Counted from the first letter of the stretch, positions 49,448-59,090 are shown. The stretch is 64,000 nucleotides of DNA from Hoyosella rhizosphaerae (GCF_014643175.1 NZ_BMJH01000003.1:372001-436000); one strand, 5' to 3'. The notes: generated from the sequence alone by a model not told the origin. Program-made: numbers and translations.

Positions 49448-49475
49448 CACGCAGGTGTGCGGGGACACCTGCGTG
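49448..49475. promoter_or_regulatory. Palindrome between porin-like gene 1 and mycoloyltransferase
   Basis: Perfect arms CACGCAGGTGT and ACACCTGCGTG around a 6-base centre, immediately after the first hairpin and 140 bp upstream of the mycoloyltransferase ATG. Could be an operator or a second stem in RNA. Confidence 0.4.
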
Positions 49476-49614
49476 AAGACACAACAGTGTCGCAACTAGC
49501 TACCGATCGGACATAAAAAGTCACGGTAGCGGTGCCGATCACTTATTGTTCCTTCGTACCGTATGTACGAGATATCCCACTCTGTACATCTACTTGCAAT
49601 TAGGTGAGGTCTTA

Positions 49615-50628
49615 ATGCGCCGAGCATCGTTCCGACGCAGATTGGTCACTGCGGCCACTGCAACTGCCCTCCTCGTGGCGCCGCTAGTCGGGGCCGGGTT
49701 CACAGCTGCCGCCAACCCATCGGGTGCGTACGTCACATCGACCCAGGTCACTGGCGAACGCAAAATGACAGTCAACGTGTTCTCCCCCTCAATGAACCGG
49801 GTCATCCCCATTGAGGTCATCCGCCCCGCAGACACCAGCGTCCCCCGCCCCACCCTGTACCTCCTCAATGGCGCAGGTGGCGGCGAAGATACCGCAACGT
49901 GGTCCGCGCGCACCGACGCCGACGAATTCTTCGCCGACAAAAACGTCAACGTCATCACCCCCATCGGTGGCCGCTTGACGTACTACACCGACTGGGAACG
50001 CGACGACCCCACACTCGGCCGCCACAAGTGGCAAACATTCCTCACCCAGGAACTTCCTCCCGTCATCGACGCAGCGCTCGGCGCAAACGGCGTTAATGCC
50101 ATCGCAGGCATTTCCACGTCAGCGACCTCGGTGTTCAACCTGGCGATCGCTCGCCCCGGCCTGTTCAAGGCCGTTGGTGCCTACAGTGGTTGCGCACAAA
50201 CAGCAGACCCGTTGGGCGAGGCATACATCCGCACCGTTGTTGAAGGCCGCGGCAACGCCGACGCCACCAACATGTGGGGCCCCTACGGCGGACCAGGCTG
50301 GGTTGCCAACGATCCAGTCATCAACGCAGAGAAGCTGCGCGGTACCGCAATCTTCGTCTCCAACGGCAGTGGGCTTCCCGGACACTACGAAAACCTCGAT
50401 GATCCACGCGTAGGCGGCAACCCTGTCACCCTCGCCAACCAGATCGTTGTCGGCGGTGCCATCGAAGCAGCCACAATCCCCTGCACCGCGAACCTCCAGG
50501 CACGCCTCACCCAGTTGAACATCCCGGCGCAGTTCAACTGGCGCCCAACCGGCACCCACTCATGGGGCTACTGGGAAGACGACCTCAAAGACTCATGGCC
50601 GCTGATCGCCAACGCCATCGGTGCATGA
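49615..50628 (+). CDS. Mycoloyltransferase (antigen 85/Cmt family)
   Basis: A 337-residue exported alpha/beta hydrolase. Signal peptide 1-33 (RRASFRRRLVTAATATALLV, AAA near 33). The body has the corynebacterial-type LYLLNGAGGGEDTATW, nucleophile Ser167 in IAGISTSATSV, Cys193 (YSGCAQ) and a later Cys (TIPCTAN) that could pair, and the catalytic His315 in GTHSWGYWEDDL. The family moves mycolic acid from trehalose monomycolate to arabinogalactan, trehalose or proteins. The ATG at 49615 follows AGGTGAGG; the longer upstream frame lacks a signal. A small porin-like gene follows 18 bp later, so this enzyme may modify it (inference). Confidence 0.88.
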   Translation: MRRASFRRRLVTAATATALLVAPLVGAGFTAAANPSGAYVTSTQVTGERKMTVNVFSPSMNRVIPIEVIRPADTSVPRPTLYLLNGAGGGEDTATWSARTDADEFFADKNVNVITPIGGRLTYYTDWERDDPTLGRHKWQTFLTQELPPVIDAALGANGVNAIAGISTSATSVFNLAIARPGLFKAVGAYSGCAQTADPLGEAYIRTVVEGRGNADATNMWGPYGGPGWVANDPVINAEKLRGTAIFVSNGSGLPGHYENLDDPRVGGNPVTLANQIVVGGAIEAATIPCTANLQARLTQLNIPAQFNWRPTGTHSWGYWEDDLKDSWPLIANAIGA

Positions 50629-50646
50629 CCGCTAAAGGAGACGCTG

Positions 50647-50790
50647 ATGCTTGAATTGCTCGCAGGAAGCAGCGACATGCTGGTCACCAGCACGGAGTTG
50701 TTCACCACCAGTTCTGACCTCTTCACAGGCGCAAGTGAGCTGATCGACTTCGGTCTGTGGGTCAACGACCTTCTCACCAACGGTTCCTAA
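50647..50790 (+). CDS. Small acidic porin-like protein 2
   Basis: A 47-residue protein, MLELLAGSSDMLVTSTELF onward, with no basic residues and no Cys; 7 acidic residues and many Ser/Thr. A helical heptad-like pattern (L, F, L, F at regular spacing) suggests one amphipathic helix. AAAGGAG stands 7 bp before the ATG, and the preceding mycoloyltransferase stops 18 bp upstream, so they share a transcript. Size and composition fit PorA of corynebacteria (45 residues). Ser-Ser and Ser-Thr pairs are candidate O-acylation sites. Too short for standard gene calls. Confidence 0.6.
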   Translation: MLELLAGSSDMLVTSTELFTTSSDLFTGASELIDFGLWVNDLLTNGS

Positions 50791-50801
50791 ACGCAGTACT
50801 G

Positions 50802-50844
50802 AAAATGCCCCGGCTGTCCCTCTCAGGACCGCCGGGGCATTTTT
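50802..50844. terminator. Terminator of the mycoloyltransferase/porin-like unit
   Basis: Arms AAAATGCCCCGGC and GCCGGGGCATTTT with T run, 11 bp after the small gene. It also lies just beyond the stop of the convergent fadD gene (50852) and can serve both. Confidence 0.85.
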
Positions 50845-50851
50845 GCTTCAG

Positions 50852-52663
50852 CTAGACGCGAATCTTTCCTGCTGCCACATCATCTGGGTACGAGTCATAA
50901 AACTCCACGTACCCATCTTGTTTGCTGGCCAGAACATAGATAGGGTCGTCCATTTCACTGTCGTACCCTGCGTTGCGCAGGTCCACCTTTTGGCTCTTGA
51001 ACGTCGACGTTTGCTTTACCTCGTCGATGATCCGAACAAACAGAGGGACCGCGTAGCTCGGCAACGAATCAATGAGGTGAGCTGCCACCTTCTTGCCATC
51101 AAACTTGGCACCGTCGTGCAGGTTGATTGCCGCCATGCCGGCCTTGCCGTCAGTTCCCGGAACTGCCACGCCGTACACAACTGCCTGGTCCACCTCAGGC
51201 AACGAGCCGAGGGCACCTTCGACCTCTGTGGTCGCTACGTTTTCGCCCTTCCACCGGAAGGTGTCGCCCAACCGGTCAGCAAACGCGATGTGGTTGAACC
51301 CTTGCTTGTATACAAGGTCTCCGGTGTTGAACCATTCGTCGCCCTTCTTGAAGGCATCACGCAACACCTTCTTCTCGGTCGCGGCGGGGTCGGTGTACCC
51401 GTCGAACGGTGCGCGGCTCGTGATCTTGGTGATCAATAGCCCCGCTTCCCCAGTCTTGACCTTCTTCAAATTCCCGTTGGAGTTCCGGCGGGGCTGCTCT
51501 TTTTCTTCGTCGTACTCCACGATTGCGAATGGCAACGGGCAAATGCCTGCGGTTTTGTCCACATTCAAAGCGTTGACGAACGCAAGGTTGCATTCGCTGG
51601 CACCGTAGAACTCCGCGATGCGCTCGATGCCGAACCGCTCTTGGAACTCGTCCCAGATTTCCGGGCGCAATCCGTTTCCGACAATCACCCGCACCTTGTG
51701 TTGCTTCTCAGTCGGCTTGGGGTCCTGGTTTAGCAGGTAGCGGCACAGTTCACCGATGTAGCAGAACGCTGTCGCGTCGTTTTGAATGATTTCGTCCCAG
51801 AAGCGCGAGACCGAAAATGAACGCCCAATGGCCATCGTGGCACCAGACGACAACACTGATGACAACGACACCGTCAACGCGTTGTTGTGATACAGCGGCA
51901 GGCATGAGTAGAGGACGTCGTCTGCGTGCAGTCGGACACCAAGACCACCGAGTCCTGCCATGCTCTTGAGCCAACGCATGTGCGACATTGTGCTGGCTTT
52001 GGGCATGCCCGTAGTGCCTGAGGTGAAGATGTAGAACGCCTTTTCTTTGGCTCTGATCTCCTCGCACACAGTCGGGTTTGGCGCACTCTTGGAGGAAGCG
52101 GCGTCATCTAGGTCCGGGTGGCCCTCCAAGGTTTCATCGCCGTTGCGCAACCCCAGAACAACACCCTGTGGCGCGCCAGAGATCGAATCGAGTGCCTCCT
52201 TGGATTCAGCGCCGACGACGATGACCTTTGCGTCGAGCAACTTGAGGCTGTGGTCGAGGACGTCGCCACGCTGGTTGTAGTTCAACATTCCCGCCACGGC
52301 CCCAAGCTTCACGGCGGCGAGCGCGACAAGCAGCGTGGAGGGACGATTAGAGGCGAGCACACCCACAACGGACCCGCGGGTCACTCCGTTTTCGGCAAAT
52401 ACTGCGGCGTACCGATTCACCTGATCATTGGCCTCGCGGTAAGTGACGTCCTTGCCTTCAAAGCGTAGAAATGGTCGGTCCGGGTGTGCAGCAGCTGCAC
52501 GTTGAAAGACTCTGCCGACAGAGTTTCGTGTCTTAGCGGTGGTCGAGAGCAGCTTCACTGCTCCGCGCACCATGCGTGGCGCATCTGGCACCAAAGCAGG
52601 CAATGCCTTAGCTGCGTCAGCTAGGCGAACTGGCTTAATCGGCGAACGGGACGAATTATCCAT
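50852..52663 (-). CDS. fadD6: Long-chain acyl-CoA synthetase (FadD6/FATP-like)
   Basis: A 603-residue adenylate-forming enzyme. AMP motif FYIFTSGTTGMPKAS, VIVGNGLRPEIWDEF and EFYGASECN, GEAGLLITKI, and the C-terminal DRLGDTFRWKGENVATTEVE match the FATP/FadD6 class (very-long-chain synthetases). It activates fatty acids with ATP and CoA for uptake, beta-oxidation or mycolate building. The GTG/ATG start at 52663 has a normal N-terminus. It is on the opposite strand to the mycoloyltransferase unit and to the next gene, so it is transcribed alone. Confidence 0.9.
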   Translation of the reverse strand: MDNSSRSPIKPVRLADAAKALPALVPDAPRMVRGAVKLLSTTAKTRNSVGRVFQRAAAAHPDRPFLRFEGKDVTYREANDQVNRYAAVFAENGVTRGSVVGVLASNRPSTLLVALAAVKLGAVAGMLNYNQRGDVLDHSLKLLDAKVIVVGAESKEALDSISGAPQGVVLGLRNGDETLEGHPDLDDAASSKSAPNPTVCEEIRAKEKAFYIFTSGTTGMPKASTMSHMRWLKSMAGLGGLGVRLHADDVLYSCLPLYHNNALTVSLSSVLSSGATMAIGRSFSVSRFWDEIIQNDATAFCYIGELCRYLLNQDPKPTEKQHKVRVIVGNGLRPEIWDEFQERFGIERIAEFYGASECNLAFVNALNVDKTAGICPLPFAIVEYDEEKEQPRRNSNGNLKKVKTGEAGLLITKITSRAPFDGYTDPAATEKKVLRDAFKKGDEWFNTGDLVYKQGFNHIAFADRLGDTFRWKGENVATTEVEGALGSLPEVDQAVVYGVAVPGTDGKAGMAAINLHDGAKFDGKKVAAHLIDSLPSYAVPLFVRIIDEVKQTSTFKSQKVDLRNAGYDSEMDDPIYVLASKQDGYVEFYDSYPDDVAAGKIRV

Positions 52664-52860
52664 GCCCCCACCCTACGACTTCTGGTGTGGATAATGTCAC
52701 AGCACCCTACGCATGTCGCTTGTACTCGCAGCTCAGAGCGTGTGTTGGCGCACCGGTGACGTACGCAATAGTTTTCGGCGTCGAAATAGGACATGGTTGT
52801 CGATAGTCTTCGACGCAAAGATTGCGTAAATACAATTTTCGTGAAGGATTGCTGCACCAA

Positions 52861-53100
52861 ATGAAACCACCGTGTGAGAAAAGCATGAAGACGGCACTGT
52901 TCGCGTTTGTTGCTTATACAAGTATCGCAATTTTGGCGTTCGCGCTCTTTCTCACGCAAGGCATAGTTACATGGTGGCTCATCGCTACTGTTCCCATTTT
53001 CGGAATCATTATAGTTTTGTTTTCAATTATTCCGCACTACACCGGCCGCGGCGGCCTCGACGACGAACTCCACCGCCAGGCCGAATTGCTCCAAAAATAA
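52861..53100 (+). CDS. Small two-helix membrane protein
   Basis: A 79-residue protein (71 if the ATG at 52885 is used) with two hydrophobic helices (TALFAFVAYTSIAILAFALF and VTWWLIATVPIFGIIIVLFS) and a charged C-terminus (DDELHRQAELLQK). Ribosome site is weak. AT-richer than its neighbours. Family not recognised. Confidence 0.55.
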   Translation: MKPPCEKSMKTALFAFVAYTSIAILAFALFLTQGIVTWWLIATVPIFGIIIVLFSIIPHYTGRGGLDDELHRQAELLQK

Positions 53101-53111
53101 CTCTCACGTTT

Positions 53112-53194
53112 CGCTCACGCTCCCACTCTTGACCAACGCTCCCGGTTTTCCCTTGAAAAAGCAGGAGCAACCGCACAAAGCGAGAGCGTGAGCG
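53112..53194. repeat. 69-bp imperfect palindromic repeat, copy B, with longer flanks
   Basis: The core 53119-53187 matches the reverse complement of the element at 6198-6266 (shared strings include GCTCCCACT, AACGCTCCCGGTTTT and GGAGCAA). Here it is bounded by perfect 11-bp terminal arms CGCTCACGCTC and GAGCGTGAGCG. It lies between the stops of two convergent genes, again at a 3' end. Confidence 0.7.
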
Positions 53195-53259
53195 CCACAC
53201 CCCCACAAACAGCAGTGCCCCCACTCCTCTCAGAAGCGGGGGCACAAAAACCGAAGAAC

Positions 53260-55410
53260 TTACCCTTCGACGATTTCCTTCAAGCGAGCCGGTGGAGCAA
53301 AACGCTCACCGTACTTGGCTGCCAAATCCTGCGCGCGGGCAATAAACCCGTCGACGCCACCCTCGTAGCCCTTGATGTACTGAATTGCGCCACCGGTCCA
53401 CGCTGGGAACCCAATACCAAAGATTGACCCAATGTTGGCATCAGCGTGCGTCATCAGAACGCCCTCATCGAAACATTTCACAGTTTCAATTGACTCAGCA
53501 AACATCATGCGTTCTTGCAGATCTTCGAAAGGAATTTCTGTGGAACCGCTGTTGAATGCATCCCGCAAACCTGACCATAGGCCCGCACGCTTGCCATCGG
53601 CGTATTCGTAGAAGCCAGCACCGGCTGAACGTCCCTTGCGGCCCAACTCATCGACCATCTTGTCGACAACTGCGTTGCCTGGGTGGTCTGGGAAGTCCTT
53701 GCCTTCGGCTTCCACAGCAGCGCGGGTTTCGTTGCGGATCTTCTGCATCAGGGTGAGGGTCAGCTCATCCGACAGCTGCAGCGGAGGCGCTGGGTAGCCC
53801 GCCTGCAAACCGGCCTGCTCGATGGTCGCTGGCTCGACACCCTCGGCGAGGAACGACAGTGCCTCGTTGATGAAGGTTCCGATCACACGGCTAGTGTAGA
53901 AACCACGCGAGTCGTTAACCACGATGGGGGTCTTGCGAATGGCCTGGGCAAGGTCCACTGCTTTCGCAAGTGTTGCATCCGAGGTCTTGTCACCACGAAT
54001 GATTTCGAGCAGCGGCATCTTGTCCACTGGGGAGAAGAAGTGCAGGCCGATGAAGTCTTCCTGCCGCTTCACACCCTCAGAAAGAAGCGTGATGGGGATT
54101 GTTGAGGTGTTGGACCCGAGGACAGCGGTGGGAGCAACGATGTCTTCGATTTCCTGGAACACCTTGTGCTTGAGTTCGGTGGATTCGAACACAGCTTCGA
54201 TCACCAGGTCAGCACCCGCGAGTGCCTGTGGGTCTGAAGTCGCGGTGATGCGGTCGAGCAGCGTCTTCGACTTCTCTTCGGTGGTCTTCCCGCGTGAGAG
54301 AGCTTTCGCTTCAATGTTCTCGGAGTAAGCCTTGCCCTTGTCGGCAGCTTCCTGAGAGATGTCCTTGAGCACAACCTCCATGCCAGCCTTGGCGCACACG
54401 TAGGCGATTCCGGCGCCCATCATGCCCGCACCGAGGACGGCGACCTTCTTGAACGAGGTGGTTTCGAACCCGTCGGGACGTGATGCTCCACGGTTGATTG
54501 CTTGGAGGTCGAAGAAGAACGCCTGCGTCATGTTCTTGGCGACCTGGCCGGTAGCGAGTTCGACGAAGTAGCGGGATTCAATGGTCGACGCGTTGTCGAA
54601 ATCGACCTGTGAGCCTTCGACAGCTGCGGCCATGATCGCGCGCGGTGCTGGCATCGGAGCGCCCTTGACCTGCTTGCGCAGGTTGGCGGGGAACGCTGGG
54701 AGCATTTGTGCGAACTTCGGGTTCGACGGGGTGCCACCAGGAATACGGTGACCCTTTACGTCCCATGGCTGCACTGCTTCAGGGTTGGCCTTGATCCATG
54801 CCTTGGCAGCTGGGATCAGTGCATCCACTGAGTCAACGAGTTCGTCAACAAGCCCGATTTCTTTGGCCTTGGCCGGGTTGTTGCGCTGGCCCTGCAGTAG
54901 GACGCCCATGAGAGCGTTTTGCAGCCCCAACATGCGAACTGTTCGGGTAACGCCGCCGCCACCGGGGAGCAGGCCTAGCTGCACCTCAGGCAAGCCGATC
55001 TGTGAGCCCTTCACGTTCGCAGCGATACGGTGGTGAGTGGCTAGCGCGAGTTCGAGGCCGCCTCCGAGGGCTGCACCGTTGATTGCAGCCACAACGGGCT
55101 TGCCGAGGGTTTCTAGCGCACGCAGGCTGGCTTTGAGCGCCTGAACCTGGTCGAACAGCTTCTGCGCATCTTCGGGTTGCACTGCGATCAAGCTATCGAG
55201 GTCGCCACCAGCGAAGAAGGTCTTCTTCGCTGAGGTGAGAACAACACCGGTGATGCTGTCTTTCTCGGCCACGAGGCGTTCAACCGTTGCGGCAAATGAT
55301 GAACCAAAAAGGTCGTTCATCGTGTTGGCGCCCTGGTTGGGGTCGTTCATGGTGAGCGTGACGATACCGTCGCCGTCCTGCTCCCACGCAATCATGTTGG
55401 TGTCGCTCAT
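53260..55410 (-). CDS. fadB: Fatty-acid oxidation complex alpha subunit FadB
   Basis: A 716-residue bifunctional enzyme: enoyl-CoA hydratase (1-190) with both catalytic Glu present (GGGLELALATHHR and GLPEVQLGLLPGGGG), then 3-hydroxyacyl-CoA dehydrogenase with VLGAGMMGAGIAYVCAKAG, SNTSTIPITLL and HFFSPVDKMPLLE. ATG at 55410 (MSDTNMIAWEQDGDG) with AAAGG; the long upstream extension is rejected. Second gene after fadA, 32 bp apart, forming the trifunctional system of beta-oxidation. Confidence 0.95.
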   Translation of the reverse strand: MSDTNMIAWEQDGDGIVTLTMNDPNQGANTMNDLFGSSFAATVERLVAEKDSITGVVLTSAKKTFFAGGDLDSLIAVQPEDAQKLFDQVQALKASLRALETLGKPVVAAINGAALGGGLELALATHHRIAANVKGSQIGLPEVQLGLLPGGGGVTRTVRMLGLQNALMGVLLQGQRNNPAKAKEIGLVDELVDSVDALIPAAKAWIKANPEAVQPWDVKGHRIPGGTPSNPKFAQMLPAFPANLRKQVKGAPMPAPRAIMAAAVEGSQVDFDNASTIESRYFVELATGQVAKNMTQAFFFDLQAINRGASRPDGFETTSFKKVAVLGAGMMGAGIAYVCAKAGMEVVLKDISQEAADKGKAYSENIEAKALSRGKTTEEKSKTLLDRITATSDPQALAGADLVIEAVFESTELKHKVFQEIEDIVAPTAVLGSNTSTIPITLLSEGVKRQEDFIGLHFFSPVDKMPLLEIIRGDKTSDATLAKAVDLAQAIRKTPIVVNDSRGFYTSRVIGTFINEALSFLAEGVEPATIEQAGLQAGYPAPPLQLSDELTLTLMQKIRNETRAAVEAEGKDFPDHPGNAVVDKMVDELGRKGRSAGAGFYEYADGKRAGLWSGLRDAFNSGSTEIPFEDLQERMMFAESIETVKCFDEGVLMTHADANIGSIFGIGFPAWTGGAIQYIKGYEGGVDGFIARAQDLAAKYGERFAPPARLKEIVEG

Positions 55411-55442
55411 TTTTTGCCTTTCAAAAAGAAGTTCGGGGGGTA

Positions 55443-56663
55443 TCAGACACGTTCGATGATGGTGGCGACACCCATGCCGCCGCCGATGCACAGGGTGACG
55501 AGCGCGCGGCGCGCATTGCGACGCTCAAGCTCATCCACCATGGTGCCGAGGACCATAGCGCCGGTTGCGCCGAGCGGGTGGCCCATAGCGATTGCCCCAC
55601 CATTGACGTTGAGTTTTTCGTCAGGGATGTTTAGGTCGCGCTGGAACTTGAGCACAACCGATGCGAATGCTTCGTTGATCTCGAAGAGGTCGATGTCGTC
55701 GACGGTGAGTCCCGCGGTGGCGAGGACCTTCTTTGTCGCCGGGGTCGGACCGGTGAGCATGATGGTGGAGTCAGCACCACTGGTGGCTGTGGCCACGACG
55801 CGCGCACGTGGGGTGAGGCCCAAGTCCTGGCCTGCCTTTTCGGTGCCGAGGAGGACCACTGCTGCGCCATCCACGATGCCCGATGAGTTGCCACCGTGAT
55901 GCACGTGGTTGATCTTCTCCACCTGGTGGAACTTCTGCAGTGCCACTGCATTGAAGCCACCCATTTCGCCCATTCCGGCGAACGAAGGGTTCAGCTTTGC
56001 GAGGTTTTCGGTGGTGGTGCCGGGACGCATGTGCTCATCGTTGTCGAGGATTGTCAGCCCATTTTGGTCCTTGACCGGGACGACAGACTTCGCGAAGTAT
56101 CCACCAGTCCACGCCTTTGCGGCGAGGTCCTGGGAACGTACGGCGTAGGAATCGCAATCATCACGTGTGAAGCCCTCAAGCGTCGCGATGAGGTCGGCAC
56201 TGATGCCCTGCGGCACAAAGTACGTGTCAAACGATGTGGCGGGGTCCATGGCCCATGCTCCGCCGTCGCTTGCCATCGGGACACGTGACATGGATTCAAC
56301 GCCACCTGCGATGACCATTTCGTCCCAGCCTGAACGCACCTTCTGTGCAGCCATGTTCACGGCTTCGAGGCCTGATGCGCAGAAGCGGTTGATCTGAACG
56401 CCACCGACTGTGTCGGGCATTCCAGCAACCAATGCGACGGTGCGGGCGATGTCTGCGCCCTGGTCGCCAACAGGGGTGACGCAGCCAAGGATGAGGTCAG
56501 AAATACGGTTTTCGTCAAGATCAGGGAACCGCACACGCAGTTCTTCAATCAGGCCGACAACAAGTGACACTGGCTTAACGGTGTGGAGTGAACCGTTTGC
56601 CTTTCCGCGGCCTCGAGGGGTGCGGATTGCTTCATAAATAAATGCCTCGTTGGAGCTAGTCAC
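55443..56663 (-). CDS. fadA: Acetyl-CoA acetyltransferase (thiolase) FadA
   Basis: A 406-residue thiolase with acyl-acceptor Cys95 in [29 protein letters not shown] with the catalytic His, and [13 protein letters not shown] with the second Cys. GTG at 56663 preceded by GAAAGGAC. It works with FadB in the thiolytic step. The divergent dapC starts about 95 bp away. Confidence 0.95.
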   Translation of the reverse strand: MTSSNEAFIYEAIRTPRGRGKANGSLHTVKPVSLVVGLIEELRVRFPDLDENRISDLILGCVTPVGDQGADIARTVALVAGMPDTVGGVQINRFCASGLEAVNMAAQKVRSGWDEMVIAGGVESMSRVPMASDGGAWAMDPATSFDTYFVPQGISADLIATLEGFTRDDCDSYAVRSQDLAAKAWTGGYFAKSVVPVKDQNGLTILDNDEHMRPGTTTENLAKLNPSFAGMGEMGGFNAVALQKFHQVEKINHVHHGGNSSGIVDGAAVVLLGTEKAGQDLGLTPRARVVATATSGADSTIMLTGPTPATKKVLATAGLTVDDIDLFEINEAFASVVLKFQRDLNIPDEKLNVNGGAIAMGHPLGATGAMVLGTMVDELERRNARRALVTLCIGGGMGVATIIERV

Positions 56664-56758
56664 GAGAGCTGGTCCTTTCTTTGTGGGTGGCCTGTACAAG
56701 CGCCGATTTTTCGAGCACGCCCCGGTGTGATTGCCGACGGTGCGGCTACAGTGGCGTG

Positions 56759-57922
56759 ATGTTGGTGTCTCGTCTCGAACCGTTCCGCACCACGGTATTC
56801 GCTGAGATGACGGAACTCGCTGTGCGGCACGAAGCTATTAACCTCGGTCAGGGTTTTCCGGACGAAGATGGTCCAGCGAGCATGCTGGAGGCGGCCTGTT
56901 CCGCGATCTTGAGTGGAGCCAACCAGTACACACCCGGCGCTGGTGCGTGGGATTTGAGGGAAGCTGTCGCGGACGATCGTTACTCGAGGTATGGGATCAA
57001 GTATGACCCGCAACACGAGGTTTTGATCACCGTTGGCGCAACAGAAGGCATTACTGCTGCGATCTTGGCGTTGACTGAACGTGGCGACGAGGTTGTGCTG
57101 ATAGAACCGTTCTTCGATTCGTACCCCGCCGCTGTGGCTTTGGCCGGTGCCACCTTGCGCACCGCGACGATGGAGACTGACGGGGACTGTTTCGTCCTCG
57201 ACATCGATTCTGTGCGAGCTGCGATAACCCCAGCTACCAAAGTTCTTGTTGTTAATAGTCCCCACAACCCCACGGGTTCGGTCATGACCGAGGCGGAAGC
57301 TGCCGCCATCGCGGACCTTGCCGTTTCGCATGACTTGATCGTCGTTGTTGATGAGGTTTACGAACATTTGGTTTTTGATGGTCGTAGGCACATTTCGTTG
57401 GCCACGCTCCCCGGCATGAGGGAACGAACAATCAGCGTTTCGAGCGCCGGTAAGACCTTCAACGTCACTGGGTGGAAGATCGGCTGGGTATGCGGCCCGG
57501 CGCACTTGGTAAGTGCGGTGCGTGCCGCCAAGCAATTCATGTCGTTTGTCTCCGGCGCTCCCCTGCAACCTGCCATTGCGGTGGCGTTGCGGAATGAACT
57601 CCCCTGGGTGCGGGCGATGCGTGACGATCTGAACATCAAGCGAGACATTCTCCGCACCGCGCTGAGCAACGCCGGTTTTAAGGTGCACGCCAGCCAGGGA
57701 ACGTACTTCGTCATCGCCGATGCCACACCACTGAGCCTTGGCGACGCGACGAAGTTGTGTCGGCGCATGCCAGAAGAGATCGGCGTTGCCGCGGTTCCGG
57801 TAAGCGCCTTTGTTACCACCAACCATCACGATAGGTGGCGCAACTTCGTGCGGTTTGCGTTCAGCAAACGACATGATGTGCTCGCCGATGCAAGCCAACG
57901 GTTGGTCGGCTTGCATCGTTGA
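56759..57922 (+). CDS. dapC: N-succinyldiaminopimelate aminotransferase DapC
   Basis: A 387-residue fold-type I PLP aminotransferase: [24 protein letters not shown], Asp in VVVDEVYEH and Lys232 in [13 protein letters not shown]. Its place opposite fadA matches Rv0858c, the DapC of lysine and diaminopimelate synthesis. Kynurenine/methionine aminotransferases share these motifs, so the assignment is by synteny. ATG at 56759 is the family-like start. Confidence 0.88.
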   Translation: MLVSRLEPFRTTVFAEMTELAVRHEAINLGQGFPDEDGPASMLEAACSAILSGANQYTPGAGAWDLREAVADDRYSRYGIKYDPQHEVLITVGATEGITAAILALTERGDEVVLIEPFFDSYPAAVALAGATLRTATMETDGDCFVLDIDSVRAAITPATKVLVVNSPHNPTGSVMTEAEAAAIADLAVSHDLIVVVDEVYEHLVFDGRRHISLATLPGMRERTISVSSAGKTFNVTGWKIGWVCGPAHLVSAVRAAKQFMSFVSGAPLQPAIAVALRNELPWVRAMRDDLNIKRDILRTALSNAGFKVHASQGTYFVIADATPLSLGDATKLCRRMPEEIGVAAVPVSAFVTTNHHDRWRNFVRFAFSKRHDVLADASQRLVGLHR

Positions 57923-57947
57923 ACAGCCTGGTATCACCGGTGTGACC

Positions 57948-59090
57948 TCAGAGGTTGAGTGATCGGCCGATGATTTCTTTCATGATTTCTGTGGTGCCGC
58001 CGTAAATGGTCTGCACGCGGGAATCGAGGTAAGCCTTGGCGATTGGGTACTCGCGCATGTAGCCGTAGCCGCCGTGCAACTGCACGCAGCGGTCGATGAG
58101 TTTCACCTGAAGTTCTGTGGACCACCACTTGATCATGGCGGCTTCTTGAACGGTCAGCTTCTTGTCATTGAGCGCTTCGATGCACTTATCGACAGCAAGG
58201 CGCACCATTTGCGTTTCCGTTGCAAGTTCGGCGAGAACGAAACGGGTGTTCTGGAAGGTGCCGATACTGCGGCCGAATGCCTTGCGGCTACGCACGTATT
58301 CGATGGTCATGTCGAGCGATGCTTCCATCGCTGCAGCGGCAACAACAGCGATGGATAGGCGTTCCTGCGGCAAGTTCTGCATCAGGTAGATGAAGCCCAT
58401 TCCTTCTTCGCCGAGAAGGTTCGCAGACGGGATGCGTACGTCGCTGAAGCTCAGTTCGGCCGTGTCTTGGGCCTTCATGCCGACCTTGTCGAGGTTGCGG
58501 CCTCGTTCAAACCCTTCCATGCCGCGTTCTACGACAAAGAGGCTGAATCCTTGCGCTCCCGCATCGGGGTTGGTTTTTGCAACCACGATGACGAGGTCTG
58601 CGTTGACACCGTTGGTGATGAAGGTTTTGGAACCGTTGAGGATCCAGTCGTCACCGTCTTTGCGCGCTACAGTCTTGATGCCTTGCAGGTCCGAACCTGT
58701 GCCGGGTTCAGTCATCGCGATGGCAGTGATGATTTCGCCACTGACGAATCCTGGGAGCCAGCGTTGTTTTTGCTCCTCGTTGGCAAGCTCAGTCAGGTAG
58801 GGCTGCACAACGTCGTTGTGGAGGGTGAACCCGATGCCGCTGTATCCACCGCGGGCGGTTTCTTCAGAAATGATGGCGTTGAAGCGGAAGTCAGGGTCGC
58901 CACCGCCGCCGTACTTTTCGTCAACTGCTGTGCCGAGAAAACCTAGTTTTCCTGCTTCTGCCCAGAGTTCCCGTGGGACAATTTCGTCCTTTTCCCATTG
59001 GTCGTGATGGGGAGCGACATGCTCTTTCAGAAAACCCCGGTACGAGTCACGGAACATGATTTGTTCGGGGGTGAAAAGGGTGCGTTCCAC
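57948..59090 (-). CDS. Acyl-CoA dehydrogenase
   Basis: A 380-residue flavoenzyme of the FadE family with AMTEPGTGSDLQGIKT, WILNGSKTFITNGVNAD, the FAD region QLHGGYGYMREYPIAKAY and catalytic Glu368 in IYGGTTEIMKEII. It oxidises acyl-CoA to enoyl-CoA; chain length unknown. Starts at a GTG with an AAAGGAG site. Beside the fadBA genes, it supplies the first beta-oxidation step. Confidence 0.93.
   Translation of the reverse strand: MERTLFTPEQIMFRDSYRGFLKEHVAPHHDQWEKDEIVPRELWAEAGKLGFLGTAVDEKYGGGGDPDFRFNAIISEETARGGYSGIGFTLHNDVVQPYLTELANEEQKQRWLPGFVSGEIITAIAMTEPGTGSDLQGIKTVARKDGDDWILNGSKTFITNGVNADLVIVVAKTNPDAGAQGFSLFVVERGMEGFERGRNLDKVGMKAQDTAELSFSDVRIPSANLLGEEGMGFIYLMQNLPQERLSIAVVAAAAMEASLDMTIEYVRSRKAFGRSIGTFQNTRFVLAELATETQMVRLAVDKCIEALNDKKLTVQEAAMIKWWSTELQVKLIDRCVQLHGGYGYMREYPIAKAYLDSRVQTIYGGTTEIMKEIIGRSLNL

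Noticed and set aside
56660-57937. A 425-codon frame antisense to dapC
   Set aside because: No family resemblance, while the plus strand encodes a complete aminotransferase.
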